Shown: positions 22,696 to 33,441 of the stretch, in pieces
Layout: the number at the start of each line of letters is the position of its first letter
Numbering within the stretch: position 1 is the stretch's first letter
NCBI RefSeq assembly: GCF_958298935.1
Contig: NC_084940.1
Coordinates: 1,270,001-1,334,000 of the forward strand
Length of the DNA stretch: 64,000 nt
Direction: 5' to 3'
Source: Phragmites australis
Taxonomy: Eukaryota > Streptophyta > Magnoliopsida > Poales > Poaceae
The notes under the pieces: model-generated
What the model was told of the DNA's origin: nothing
What the model saw: the letters and a program-made list of their open reading frames with translations, nothing else
The model's database searches: none
Position numbers and translations under genes: made by a program

Positions 22696-23082
22696 ATGGA
22701 CGCCGCTTCGCTTGCCGCTCTTGTCTCAAAAATGCAGGACCAAGTTGAACAAATGGCGGCGGAATTGAAGAACGTCGTGAAAGACAACTTGAGTATGGAG
22801 AGCACCCCCGCCGATGTCGACCTGAACCGAGCTCTCCTTCATGTCGAGAACATTGTAGGGGAATTGGAGATGCTCGTCTTCCAAGTGGAAGATGCGTTGC
22901 AGACCGGTGCCGACCGCAAGCAAGTGTTACCCACCAGCACTTTGGACGAGGAAGGGTCCGGTTCACAGGACGTCCACTGCAACGACATTGTTCCTGTGGA
23001 TTGGAGCGCCGATGAGCTATTGTGTGGAGATTCAGTGGACTCTATGTCTGTAGAATCCGATAGGTCGTGGAGTCTGCAGTGA
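22696..23082 (+). CDS. Small acidic ORF of the Harbinger element (128 aa), unknown function
   Basis: The ATG directly follows a splice-acceptor-like ggttgtag, so the coding exon may be preceded by an intron in the leader. The N-terminal half (LAALVSKMQDQVEQMAAELK, LLHVENIVGELEMLVFQVED) predicts helical, coiled-coil-like structure. The rest is acidic and Ser-rich (SVDSMSVESDRSWSLQ). I do not recognise a family. It lies in the same orientation as ORF1 and about 190 bp upstream. A weak donor at 23063/23064 could join it in frame to ORF1 using the acceptor at 23265. It may be a separate protein or an N-terminal extension of ORF1. Confidence 0.55.
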   Translation: MDAASLAALVSKMQDQVEQMAAELKNVVKDNLSMESTPADVDLNRALLHVENIVGELEMLVFQVEDALQTGADRKQVLPTSTLDEEGSGSQDVHCNDIVPVDWSADELLCGDSVDSMSVESDRSWSLQ

Positions 23083-23272
23083 AGTGCTTTATGTATATTG
23101 TTGTCCGGTTAGTGGTAATAAACATAGTGTTCTGTACTGGCCGAACGAGTTCATGGTTTGTACTGAGATAATCTAATCATCTGTTGCTTAACTTAGAGTG
23201 CCTACTGTCTTTGTCAAATAAAGTGCCTGGTTCATGTATTTCATCGCCTTTCTGACACATTGCAGGAGCAGT

Positions 23273-24364
23273 ATGGAGTACGCCCCATTTCTTCGGGGTG
23301 ATGAAGATGACATTCCGTGGGATGATGTTGTGGCGCCCACCCAGGATGACTTCTTCGGGACGCAGCCTTCTTCGGCACAAGATCAGCATCCGGAAGGACA
23401 GAATGAGTTGCCAGCGGCAGGTGGTCGTGGAAGCAGTTACACGAGCCAGGAGGACCTTCATCTTGTGAAGTCGTGGCTTAACGTGAGTATGGATCTAGTG
23501 GTGGGGAGCAACCAGAGTATGGGGGCTTTCTGGCAGAGGATCAAGTCATTTTTCCACGAGCATAAGGACTTCCCTAGCACTCGGAACAAGAAGTCTCTTC
23601 AGGGTAGGTGGACCTTCGTCAACGGCATGGTGCAACGATTCTGCGGCCACTATGCTAAGGCCCTCCGTAATAGGAGGAGTGGGATGACAGAGGCAGACAC
23701 GGTAAGCATCATTATTTTGAAATGTGTAGTCTCAATTCATGCAATGCGTTCAATTAAATCTGATTTCATCCCATTTCAGATTGCTGCTGCATGTAAGATG
23801 TTCCAGGCAGTTGAGAAAAGGGAGTTCACATTGATGCCCTGCTGGGTCGAGTTACGTCACCATCCTAAATGGCAAACGGAGTCGTCTCGCAAGAAGCAGA
23901 AGACTGGGGCAGAGGGAACCCCGGTATCTACGCAGGAGGGAGAGTCCTCCCCCGGCTGCAACGAAGGTGAAGGGGCGACTGCCACGCATACCAGCGGGAG
24001 CAGCCGGCAGAATCGGCCAGCAGGTCGCAACAAGGCCAAGGACCTCGCTCGCGGTTTGTCTTCATCTACCTCGGTAACAAAACCAGTGCTTGAGATGTTT
24101 GACAGGCAAATTGCGGTGAAGGAGAAACTTGAGAAGGAACGAGCTGATCGCTTTGCAGAGATGTTGAGAATTGAGCAGCAGAGGTTGCCCCTTGAGGAGG
24201 AGCGTGTGCAGCTGGAAAAGGTCAAGGAGGAGAGGCAAAAGATCAGGGAGGAGAGGGAGATAATGAGCATGGACATTTCGCAGATGGACGAGGACCAGCA
24301 GGCATATTACAGGAGCCTCCGCCGAAGCATAATTGCTGCTCGCCGAGCTGAATCTACCCCCTGA
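23273..24364 (+). CDS. Harbinger ORF1: Myb/SANT-like DNA-binding protein
   Basis: Exons 23273-23701 and 23780-24364 give 337 residues. The 78-nt phase-0 intron (gtaagc...ttcag) is itself open, so an unspliced form would also be translatable. The ATG (MEYAPFLRGDEDDIPWDDVV) lies 7 nt after an acceptor (ttgcag), suggesting an intron in the leader. The domain around residues 55-145 has SYTSQEDLHLVKSWLNVSMD, FWQRIKSFFHEHKDFPSTRN and SLQGRWTFVNGMVQRF, the trihelix/Myb-SANT-like pattern found in Harbinger ORF1 and related plant proteins. The C-terminus is a basic, low-complexity linker followed by a Glu/Arg-rich coiled coil ending RSIIAARRAESTP. In this superfamily the protein assists transposase import and end binding. 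Confidence 0.85.
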   Translation: MEYAPFLRGDEDDIPWDDVVAPTQDDFFGTQPSSAQDQHPEGQNELPAAGGRGSSYTSQEDLHLVKSWLNVSMDLVVGSNQSMGAFWQRIKSFFHEHKDFPSTRNKKSLQGRWTFVNGMVQRFCGHYAKALRNRRSGMTEADTVSIIILKCVVSIHAMRSIKSDFIPFQIAAACKMFQAVEKREFTLMPCWVELRHHPKWQTESSRKKQKTGAEGTPVSTQEGESSPGCNEGEGATATHTSGSSRQNRPAGRNKAKDLARGLSSSTSVTKPVLEMFDRQIAVKEKLEKERADRFAEMLRIEQQRLPLEEERVQLEKVKEERQKIREEREIMSMDISQMDEDQQAYYRSLRRSIIAARRAESTP

Positions 24365-25105
24365 GTCCTGTTGCCCATTTTTGCAAACTATGTATCCTTT
24401 ATGTACTTTATTGTTGCTGTATTTGTTGAGGATAGAATTTTCCATCTACGGCATACTTTGTGTTCAATTCCATAGGACCTTGAACAATTTCTATGTTCTG
24501 CCTGTACTGAAACTGCTTCGTACCAGGAAGTATGCATGTGCACTTGTTGCTATACCTGTATGCAGGTTTAATTCTGTACCTGGAAGTAGCTGCTGCCATT
24601 TTGCTGCTATACCTGTATGCAGGTTCAATTCTCGACCAAGTACCTGCTGTCATTTTGCTGCTATACGTGAATGCATGTGCACTTCTGGACCAAGTTGGAA
24701 CTATCATTTTGCTGCTATACGTGTATGCATGTGCACTTCTGGACCGAGTTTGAACTAGCATTTTGCTGCTATACGTGTATGCATGTGCACTTCTGGACCA
24801 AGTAGCAGCCGTGGTGCTTGAACTATGTACGTACTGCGACGAGAAGCTGTGAAATGCAAGTGCTCAGGGATGTGTTTATGAGGAAGAATCTAACCATACA
24901 TTGTTCACTTATTAAGTGTGGCTGAAAGTACCCTATGACAAAATAAAACCATGGAAGCCACATCAGAATCTACAATACCTGGACATAAATTTTTACACTA
25001 TGAAATGCAACACATAACTACGTCGAACCATATTACATTTATTTAAGCACATTACACGATGGAAATAGGTCTACTGTCCTCCTTGCATCTGCCACAGGTG
25101 CTCCA
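24365..25105. other. Convergent 3' region between the Harbinger genes
   Basis: Holds the 54-bp tandem repeat (24543-24812). The remainder to 25105 is AT-rich non-coding DNA where the two convergent transcripts would end. Confidence 0.6.
24543..24812 (+). repeat. 54-bp tandem repeat, about 5 copies
   Basis: cattttgctgctatac starts at 24597, 24651, 24705 and 24759, exactly 54 bp apart, with a degenerate copy before. The units vary between atgcaggtt and atgcatgtg. Because 54 is a multiple of three the array stays open by chance of its period; I do not call a gene. Confidence 0.88.
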
Positions 25106-26469
25106 CTATGTCGTCACGGAGTTGATGATGCGTTGATCGGCTTCTAATTTGCCCGTACATTTCCATAAATGCTTGAAGTGGGGGGGGGGGGGTGGTTCGT
25201 GAGACGGCACCGCGTCCTCGCCCGAACCCTCGTAGACGTATTCGAGAGCCCCTCCCGGTCTCTCATCCTCGATTATCATGTTGTGCATGATAACACACGC
25301 CGTCATTACGTCGCTGAGGGTTTCTTGATCCCACAACCTCGCCGCTCCATGGACTATGGGAAACCTGGACTGCAACACTCCAAATGCCCGCTCAACATCC
25401 TTTCGTGCAGCCGCCTGCTGCACCATGAAGTGTTGACGCTTCCGGCCTACTGGAGCTGGTATGGGCTTCACAAATGTCGCCCACTCCGGATAGATCCCGT
25501 CTGCAAGATAGTACCCCATCGTGTAATGGTGGCCATTAATAGAGTAGTGTACCTTGGGTGCTACTCCCCCAGCAAGGTTGTCAAGGAGATGAGACCGGTG
25601 CAGCACATTGATGTCGTTCAATGAACCTGGCATTCCGAAGAAGGCATGCCAAATCCATAGGTCCTGCGACGCCACGGCCTCTAGAATGATAGTCGGTGCA
25701 TTGACATGGCCCCTGAACGAACCGGACCACGCCGTGGGACAGTTCTTCCACCTCCAATGCATGCAATCGATGCTTCCAAGCATCCCGGGGAACCCTCGAC
25801 GCTGGTTCATATCCAGCAATCGAGCAGTATCCTCCTCGTTCGGAGCCCGGAGGTACTCGTCACCGAACACCTCGACAATGGCACGCACGAAACGCCGCAT
25901 GCTCTCGATGATGGTGCTCTCCCCTAGCCGGAGGCACTCGTCGAGAGAATCTGCAGGAGCATCGTAAGCTAACATACGGAAAGCGGCAGTTACTTTTTGC
26001 AGGGGTGACAGCCCAAGCTCTCCGGCAGCGTTCCTCCTTTGCTTGAACCACGGGTCATGGTCCTCAACCTCCCTCACAATCTTGCAGTACAGATCGCGTT
26101 TCATCCTGAACCTGCACGGCAACGGATCAGTAGTACTTCATACATTGCCCGTACGTACACCAACGTACAGTGTTACCTGCGCCGAAAAATGTAGTCGGGG
26201 TACACTGCGGACTCAGCAAAGTAGTCATTGTACAACCGATTGTGTCCCTCCAGCCGATTCCTAGGTATGCGCCGGTGCCCGGGGACGGAGCCGCCCCACG
26301 GCCCTCTGCGCGAAGCTTCGACGTCGGCATGCCATGCGGTAAGCGTCGCTAGGACCAACTCATCTTCCTCATCGGACGAATCGGTGGAGAAACATAACTC
26401 TCTCATGTACTGTTTCCATGCTGCACAAGGCTCCATTTCGTGGCTTGCAAATGAGAGGCCCTCTTGCAC
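25106..26469 (-). CDS. PIF/Harbinger DDE transposase, two exons
   Basis: Minus strand: exon 1 26469-26177 and exon 2 26111-25106, joined in phase 2 across a 65-bp intron (gtaaca...gtgcag). Product is 432 residues. The junction restores DYIFRRRFRMKRDLYCKIV, the usual start of the catalytic region. Family marks and catalytic triad are GMLGSIDCMHWRWKNCPTAW (D213), YYLADGIYPEW (D302) and AARKDVERAFGVLQSRFPI (E338). MPGSLNDINVLHRS and VMTACVIMHNMIIEDER are also present. No stop or frameshift is seen, so the enzyme could be active. It excises and inserts the element at TAA/TTA targets together with ORF1. Codon 1 (26469) is the first ATG; a second lies 11 codons in. A proline run near the end coincides with a G tract at about 25178-25192. 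Confidence 0.92.
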
Positions 26470-26779
26470 CTATATATAGTGCCTGGCCGAACCTTCCAAG
26501 GGAAGACACTTGTGCTCCTTCCCTTACAAGCCACTTCGTCGGAGGCTTCGGCCGCAAGCTTGCTTGTTCCTTGCTTTGCACGATTCCTTCTACTGCAAGA
26601 CACCATAATTTATGTTGTTCGAAAACAATGACATCGTACTGCTTATTAACTGGACTACAATTGTAGACCATGACAAAATTGAATTATTTCGTACCAGTGA
26701 AACGGGATGCTACGTCGGCGGTTATGTCAGTCGGATGTTAAATATTGCAAAATAGGAAAGAGAAGATAGAGGATGAAAT

Positions 26780-26890
26780 AAAGGAGATTCTGTTGGAGAT
26801 GAAGGGAATGAGGGATGCTGCAATAGTGATAGGGGATGTTATAATAGTATTTTAGAAGATGAAATTTTAAGGATTCTGTTGGAGATGATC
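26780..26890 (-). repeat. Harbinger right TIR with internal duplicate
   Basis: Read inward, the right end has catctccaacagaatcc at the tip and a second copy (catctccaacagaatctcc) about 85 bp inside, mirroring the left end. Confidence 0.7.
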
Positions 26891-27080
26891 TAAGTAAGAA
26901 GAAGGCAGGGCGTGTACTTCATTGAATTTGCGCGTGTACGAACCAATTGGTACTTGAAAGGGAGTTGCTTATAATATAATTCCGTTAGCCCATGGCCAGA
27001 AGCAACTGGCTAAGCAGTGCCTGATTGCTGGTCTGCTCGATTTGCAGCATCTCATGTGGCACCCATTTGTTTGTGTCTTC

Positions 27081-28374
27081 CTGAAATTTCCTGCCGTCCT
27101 TCAACCAGCTGCAGACTCATTGTTTCATTGCTGTGCCTGTGAGTGCAAGTAAGTCTGAGCAAATCCTGAGCTCATGCTGGCAAAATTGGCTTGAGCATTT
27201 GCAGGCCCCGGACTGCCATACATTAACAATGATTTTGCTTTTAACCTTAGATTCTTAGTAAAACATTTTGACAACATGGCCACTTGTTTTTATACAATAG
27301 CTCTACTTTCCCTTACTTTAATTTGTATCATCAGACAACCTTCCCTTTCTTCACCTTTGTACAGAAGCTTATCCTCTGCTCGTGACTCGTGAGTGCTAAT
27401 TTGTGATTGTATGATGTACATCTATTTAACAATTATATAACTTTAAATAAATGCAAACAAAAGGTAACACTGGATTTTTAGTGTAGGTGCTAGATTGCCA
27501 GGTTCCTGCTAGATAGATTGCAGCCTTGCAAGAGTAGAAAGGGTGTAATAGCAATTTTCTGAAATGGCGGCTGAACCGTGCCAACCAATTCATTCAGATT
27601 TAGAATGTGTACAATTTCCCTTTTCCCTTCTACCTATGCTGGACTACCTCACGTACAATGGTACAAAATATATGACATTAGGATCTGCAAACAGCAAATT
27701 GCTGGCTGACTAGACCCATAGATGGCGCCACACAGCTTGTATTGCATGGCATCGCCATGGAGCTCAGGAATGCATTCTCAACCTCTTCTGACGCAGTTCT
27801 TCGAAGCAAGCACATCACAGACACCATCACCGTGGCATCAGATGGCAATGTGATCCGGCCATCGTCACTCTGTGAGTCCAAACTCCTCTTGAGACATCCT
27901 CAGGAGCTCACTGAAGACTGTCGTGCCAAGGTACACCAATGGCACCTCGAACCGCCTCCCATCGGCGGTGTACATGGCGCAGTGGCCTTTGTCTGCCACT
28001 GCTGTGGAGCATCCTTCAGCTTCTTCTGATGATTTCATGCTCAACCGCTTCCTTCCAATGGCTGCCATCCTTTGCCACTTCTTTGTGGGTTGAGCAATTC
28101 TCTTTGCACTGATGATGGCTGGTTCTGTTTTGCTGGAATGTGGAATCTGAAAACTCTGCTTTGAGTTGGACTGCTTTTGTTTTGTTTGTGGATGAAGTGT
28201 GATGGTTTTGGGAGGCCGCTTATGTTGGCTTGTGCAGAATCCAGTGCGTGAGAGAAGCTGGTGGCAGATAATTTTTCTGTTTCTCAAAAGTTGCTGAAGA
28301 ATCTTTGGCAGCATTTCTCTTATGAAGAAAAGTTCAAATAGAAGCAGGGCCAAATTGTCGAAGGAAAAGAATTG
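27081..28374. repeat. Right copy of the SAUR-locus duplication
   Basis: Near-identical to 1-1317 in the same orientation; the match continues into the MITE. It starts about 190 bp after the Harbinger element. Confidence 0.9.
27678..28116 (-). pseudogene. SAUR-like gene, broken, copy 2
   Basis: Same gene as 593-1061. The expected start codon (28114-28116) is again ATC and the first ATG of the conserved part is at 28068 ([19 protein letters not shown]). The same one-base frame break puts [15 protein letters not shown] in another frame, ending at 27678 after QQFAVCRS. Here the reading frame upstream of the SAUR part is open to an ATG at 28353, which would add about 80 residues with no SAUR resemblance; I regard this as former 5' UTR. 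Confidence 0.85.
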
Positions 28375-29017
28375 GATTTTTTTATTTATATATTTTAAAA
28401 TTCAAAAATTATAAATATATACGTCCGTTTTGAAATTTTGCAACTCTATACTCTTGTCGTCCGTTAAAAGTGACATGTCAGCCTGACAATTAAAAAAATG
28501 CAGTGTTCTAATGCTCTCAAAATTCAAAACACTACGGGGATAATCATGAAAAATTCTGAAAAATAATTATGGTGTAGAGGATGCTATAATCTAGTGATCT
28601 CAAAATTATGGTTTAATAAATACACAACATTCTAATTCTCTTAAAATTTAAAACACAATCGAAATGGACATGAAAAATTATAAAAAAAATTATGGTGTAG
28701 AGAATGCTATAATCTAGCGCTCTATTTTTTAACCCAGACAATTATTTGTACAATGAGAAAAAAACAAATTTCAGCATCCCTAAAATTTTCTTTTTTATTT
28801 CTCATCTTACATATCAATTTTTTTAAAAGTTTTGTCATATTTTTTAAAAAAAATTTCATGACTATTTTGATAGTGTTTTGAATTTTGAAAGTATTGGAAC
28901 TCTGTATTTTTATTTTTTTTTACGCGTGGAAGGTAGGAGTATAGAGTTGCAAAATTTTATAACGGACTTATATATTTGCAATTTTCGGAGTTAAAAAATA
29001 TAAAAACAAAAAATGTT
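28375..29017. mobile_element. MITE with ~75-bp TIRs and an 11-bp target duplication
   Basis: Flanked by perfect gaaaagaattg at 28364-28374 and 29018-29028. The two ends are imperfect inverted repeats over about 75 bp. The left reads atatatacgtccgttttgaa then attttgcaactctatac; the right complements it. AT-rich and without coding capacity. A 9-11 bp TSD and long TIRs suggest a Mutator-like (MULE) MITE. The interior holds two related blocks (tatggtgtagaggatgctat, tatggtgtagagaatgctat). It ends about 195 bp before the SCAI start codon. Confidence 0.8.
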
Positions 29018-29212
29018 GAAAAGAATTGAGTGTGGGCCAGATGAGCTAGTCTAGCCCATCTAATGTAGTCTTTGGGCTGGGCTCGGATAAATATAGTGGA
29101 GTGGAGGGCTGGACTACTGTAGTCGCTGGACAAGAGCAATCGCGAGTCGTGACGACTCCCCCAAGACGAAGACGAGACAAGGGGTAGGAAGGAAGGAAGG
29201 AAGGGGATCGCC

Positions 29213-32200
29213 ATGGCGTCGTCGCCGCAGCAGCAAGGCCAAGGCCAAGGCGGCCAGGGCTCCGGCGGCGGTTGGTCTCCTGAGCAGTTCTGGTCGCTGC
29301 TGGACAAGGCGGACCGCCGCTTCGCCCGCGTGCGCGACCTCCCCCTCCTCGGCCGCCAGGAGCCCGACGCGTTCGCCAAGGCCTTCCGCATCTACACCCA
29401 GCTCTGGCGCATGCAGCAGGAGCACCGCAACCGCCTCCTCGACGCCGGCCTCCGCCGCTGGCAGGTCGGCGAGATCGCCGCCCGCATCGCCCACCTCTAC
29501 TACGCCCAGTACCAGCGCACCGCCGACACCGCCCTCCTCTCCGAGGCATTCGTCTTCTACCACGCCGTCCTCGACCGCGCCTACTTCCTCGACGCCGACC
29601 ACCACCTCGCCCCCGCTAAGCACCTCCGCTTCCTCGCCAGGTTCCTCCTCGTCGCACTCCTCCTCGCCAGGCGCGCCCACACTGTCCCGCGCCTCGCCGC
29701 CGACATCCGCGCGCTCCTCGACGACTCTAAAAAGGTCCTCCAGGTGCGTGGTACAATTTGACTTACAACTTCAACTAACCATCGATCTGGGGATTCCTTA
29801 ATTTCATTCAATTCTGACTCTCTCATGCTGGTTGCGCGGTGCAGGAAGCCGAATACAAGGAGTGGAAGCATGTCGTGCAAGAGATCGCGAGGTTTCTGCG
29901 AGCTGACTCCCCCTTTATGAACATGAGGCCACTCAGGTACAGCTACGCATTCGATCCTCCTCCGGACACTCTTCCTACTGTACCATCTACCATCAAGAAG
30001 CGAGGTCTCGTCTTGAGTGATGCCATACTATGCAGCTACTATCATAATGAGGTAACTCATCCCCCTTCTTCACGCGCATCTACTTATATTTCGTTGTTCT
30101 TCTTTTTGCAAAAAAGAAAAAAGAAAAAAAAAAAGAACTGAGAAAACACCGTCACTGTGGTGTGTTCATCCAGGTCAAATTTACAGATGTCACCATAGAT
30201 GTATTCAGAATGTTTCAATGCCTTGAATGGGAACCATGTGGTTCTTTTGCGCTGAACACTGGTTACAGTACCCATGACGAAAGCGGGCAAAATCATACCA
30301 ATCTCCTAAAAGATCTGAGAGATGCCGCGCTGCCTCCAAATCCACTTAAGACAATTCTATATCGCCCTTTGGTGACACATTTCCTAACGGTAAGTTCATC
30401 TGTCAGTTTTTTCTCATTTGGCATCGTCTTTATCTTATTTCTTAGTGAATGTATGCAGGGCTCGATGTTATTTGTGCACCATTGTAAACACTCTGTATCC
30501 AGTATTACAATCATCAGTTCATTGCAATCTGAATCATCATTATATGTGGGAGCTTTCGGATACATGTAATTGGTTGGTCCTGAGCGAAAAACTGTTCAAA
30601 TACTTACTGGCGCATTCAAGTCAGCTTAACTGGGTAACAACCACTCTGTGTTGCTTGTAATAATAGGAAATGGGAAAGTAGGAGGACTAAAAATATAGAT
30701 AATCCTGCAAGACATAGTACTATGCACTAACTGATCTAGATTATCAGACGAGTAAGCATGACGACAAGGAATGCTGCTGAATTCCTCCACTTTCTTGGTG
30801 CAATTTCTTATGGGTCCATATTCCTGCTCTTTTGTTGGTGCTTCTTTTGTGCACCCATTAGTTCATGACATAAGTGGGCTGGAAATTTTCTGAGAAAGCC
30901 CTACAACGTAGAATCCTTGGACATTGAACTTGGTCTCTGTTCACGGTTCTTTTCGCCGGACTGGTTCAGCTTTGCTTGTGCATTATTTTTGTCCTTTTCT
31001 TTTAGGAGAAAAGAGTTATATGCGGCTGTTATTGTTCGACCTTTTAGTCATATATAAAATAATGAACTTATTTGATAAAAATATGCATTTTTAAATCCAG
31101 GTCCTTGCCACCAAATGTGAGGAGCTTCCGTCGAATGGGATGATGTTAATATATCTTTCAGCTGCAGGTTTGTGCCCCAGTTTTTTTACTAAATGTTGTC
31201 AGTTATCTATGCTGTATCGGGAGGACATTCCAGCAAACATTCAAATATCTTTCAGGTGAGGTGGGAACTTCTGGATTTTGTCCTGATACAGGCGAGAAGG
31301 TTGTGAGCAACTTTAGTAAGTTTGATATATCCAATACTAGCCGTACAAGTTCAAAGGAAGACAATGAACCTGGCCTTTGGTTAGGCTGCCGTGAAACTGA
31401 AGGTATTGTTTCGATGCTGAGTTCACGAGATTACCTTGATAGTTTCTTATGCATAACAGATCTGTTTTGAAGGCTTAGAGTTGATTGAAGTTTCCTTTTT
31501 GCAGACTTGAATTATATTCTTTTTAGTAAGAAGTATATTGTTTCTGACATGTTCGAAACATCTAGGTTCAAACTGCATATACCCTTGTGATCTAATCCCA
31601 TTTACAAGAAGACCCCTCTTTTTGGTGGTTGACAGTAGCGTCAGCTATGCATTCAAGGCAGGTTTGTTTAATCCTTTTACCCTTCCTAGTCTTGAGCAAC
31701 CACTACTATAATTCCTAGTCTCTTGTGAGTGGACTATCCATTTGGTCGATTCTTTGTACAAAATTTTGCAGTCTTGAGGCAAAGCACAAGTGCTCGGGTC
31801 ATATGCAAATAAACCAGCTGATGTGCAAAATCTTGATGTTTTGTTCAGATTTGAAGTTTTTCTCGATTTCATGCTTCTACCTCAAAATATTTAACTGGTT
31901 GCTTGTTCAAATATGATCTATGGTTCTTATTTCGATCTTGACAGGGCACTGGCTTCTGTACCCTTATTTGTTGTGGGATGTTGTGCATTGTGCAATTATT
32001 TTTCTCGGTTTACTGTTCATCACATTTCTCTCTGTGTATTGGGATATTCGGCCAGTGTTTCTGTACTGAGTGTCTGACATGTACCGTTAATCATAATTGT
32101 TCTTTATAATCACAGTCTATTCATGGGGCTGAAAGGGGGGAGACAGCTGCCATGTTACTTTCGCCAAGTTCTCGATCTTCCGCGACAGGATTCAGTGGCG

Positions 32201-33115
32201 ATTCTAGTCGGCATAGTGGTAGTCAATTTACTATGTTCCTCACAGCTCCATTGCAAGCTTTCTGCTTTCTGATCGGCAACAATGGGATGGATATTGACAG
32301 GGTACTTGTTTTTAGCGTTTGTTAATAAATTTCTTCAGGCATTAGATTGTCTTAAGCCTTGACATGGAATTTTGTAGGACGCTTATAACAAAGCTGAGGA
32401 GTTACTGTCATTGTCCTTAAATGAATGGGCCAAGACTTTGGTTGCATCATCTTCACTTCATCCTGTTTGGGTTGAAGTTTTGGGCGATCCACTCCTGAGA
32501 CGGCTGCTTCTCAGGTGAGCTTGTTATATCTTGTTACTAATCCCTACTCATTATCAACATATCAAAAGTGTAGTGCTTTTTGTATGGAACCATGGATGAT
32601 TGATCTTGCAAATGAACATCAACTATACCATGCTCACTTGTGATTTGTTTCTTGTTAGGCTATTACTTAGTTCACATTCTGCAGGAATGCAAGATGTTGA
32701 GCTGATCTTCCAATTATCTGCTGTATAAATGATGCCCTGATACGTATATCTGATAGCTTGGCAATTATTTTATTGGCAGAAAGCTCAATTCAATTGTCTC
32801 TGCAGGTTTATCTTCTGCCGAGCAGCCCATTCACTGTTCAAACCAACAAACCATAAGGCGGAATTCCTCCCGACCTGCATGCCTCCTTTGCCAGAGTCAG
32901 TTGACCCAGAGAGCATGGTCTCCCAAAGTTGCGTTATGCGACTCGCATCATTCTTCGGTGCTGGCAGCCAGTTTTCATTTGCTGAATTAACCACATGGCC
33001 CGATGCCGACGCTGAGGAGTCTCCTGTCGCCAATCCCTCTAGCGGCGCCAACAAAGGCGTGCCTGAGACGGCTAGAGATTCAGACGTGACATATTCGTCT
33101 ACTTCATCTTTCTGA
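29213..33115 (+). CDS. SCAI homologue (UPF0682 / DUF3550 family), nine exons
   Basis: Exons: 29213-29743, 29845-30051, 30174-30389, 31101-31167, 31256-31402, 31566-31657, 32116-32301, 32378-32514, 32806-33115, giving 630 residues in a continuous frame. The start has good context (gatcgccatggcg) and a Gln/Gly-rich leader before GWSPEQFWSLLDKADRRFAR. Family motifs include DAFAKAFRIYTQLWRMQQEH, EAFVFYHAVLDRAYF, LRYSYAFDPPPDT, NPLKTILYRPLVTHFLT, LIPFTRRPLFLVVDSS, HGAERGETAAMLLSP and FTMFLTAPLQAFCFLIGNN. Animal SCAI is a nuclear cofactor that represses MAL/SRF transcription and acts in DNA break repair; the plant role is little known. Intron 6 (31658-32115) has a GC donor (caag|gcaggt). The only frame-keeping junction is at this site. 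All other introns are GT-AG. The gene looks intact. Confidence 0.93.
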
Positions 33116-33433
33116 TGGACGATTAGACGCCCATGGCACTACCTGATGCGTAGCTAATTGTTGCTCTGGATCGGGCCTGCTCCTCCGCTTGTGTTATTTT
33201 ATACTCATCTGCAGATGGATGCAGATCCATTCTGTAATTACCAGTGATCCTTCATGCCTGATACTATACATCATGCAGAAGTAGGGACTATTTTTTCTTA
33301 ATGGATTTGTTAGTCACTGCCACACTAGATCATTTTGTTTTTTCTTACTGAGTTTGGAAACATGGAAGAGTTGTATGAGAAGATTGGAAGTTTGTATGGT
33401 TGAAAAGTTGTTTGTATCTTTAGTGCAAAACTG
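33116..33433. other. 3' UTR and flank of the SCAI gene
   Basis: AT-rich, no coding signal; probable 3' UTR in the first ~150 bp. Confidence 0.5.
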
Positions 33434-33441
33434 CAAATGAA

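Larger units (their letters stand above)
21197..26890. mobile_element. PIF/Harbinger DNA transposon, complete, with TAA target duplication
   Basis: 5,694 bp flanked by TAA on both sides (21194-21196, 26891-26893). The imperfect TIRs are gaccgactccaacggagtcc on the left and gatcatctccaacagaatcc on the right, read inward. It carries a Myb/SANT-like ORF1 (plus strand), a convergent DDE transposase (minus strand) and an extra 128-residue ORF. All three are open. A coding-complete, possibly autonomous copy. Confidence 0.92.

Noticed and set aside
24532..24753. Hydrophobic 73-residue repeat peptide that looks like a membrane protein
   Set aside because: It is the 54-bp tandem repeat read through; the period is a multiple of three, so openness is expected.
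28068..28353. N-terminal extension of about 80 residues on SAUR copy 2
   Set aside because: It has no SAUR resemblance, and its composition (Lys/Gln/Ser runs) fits former 5' UTR.
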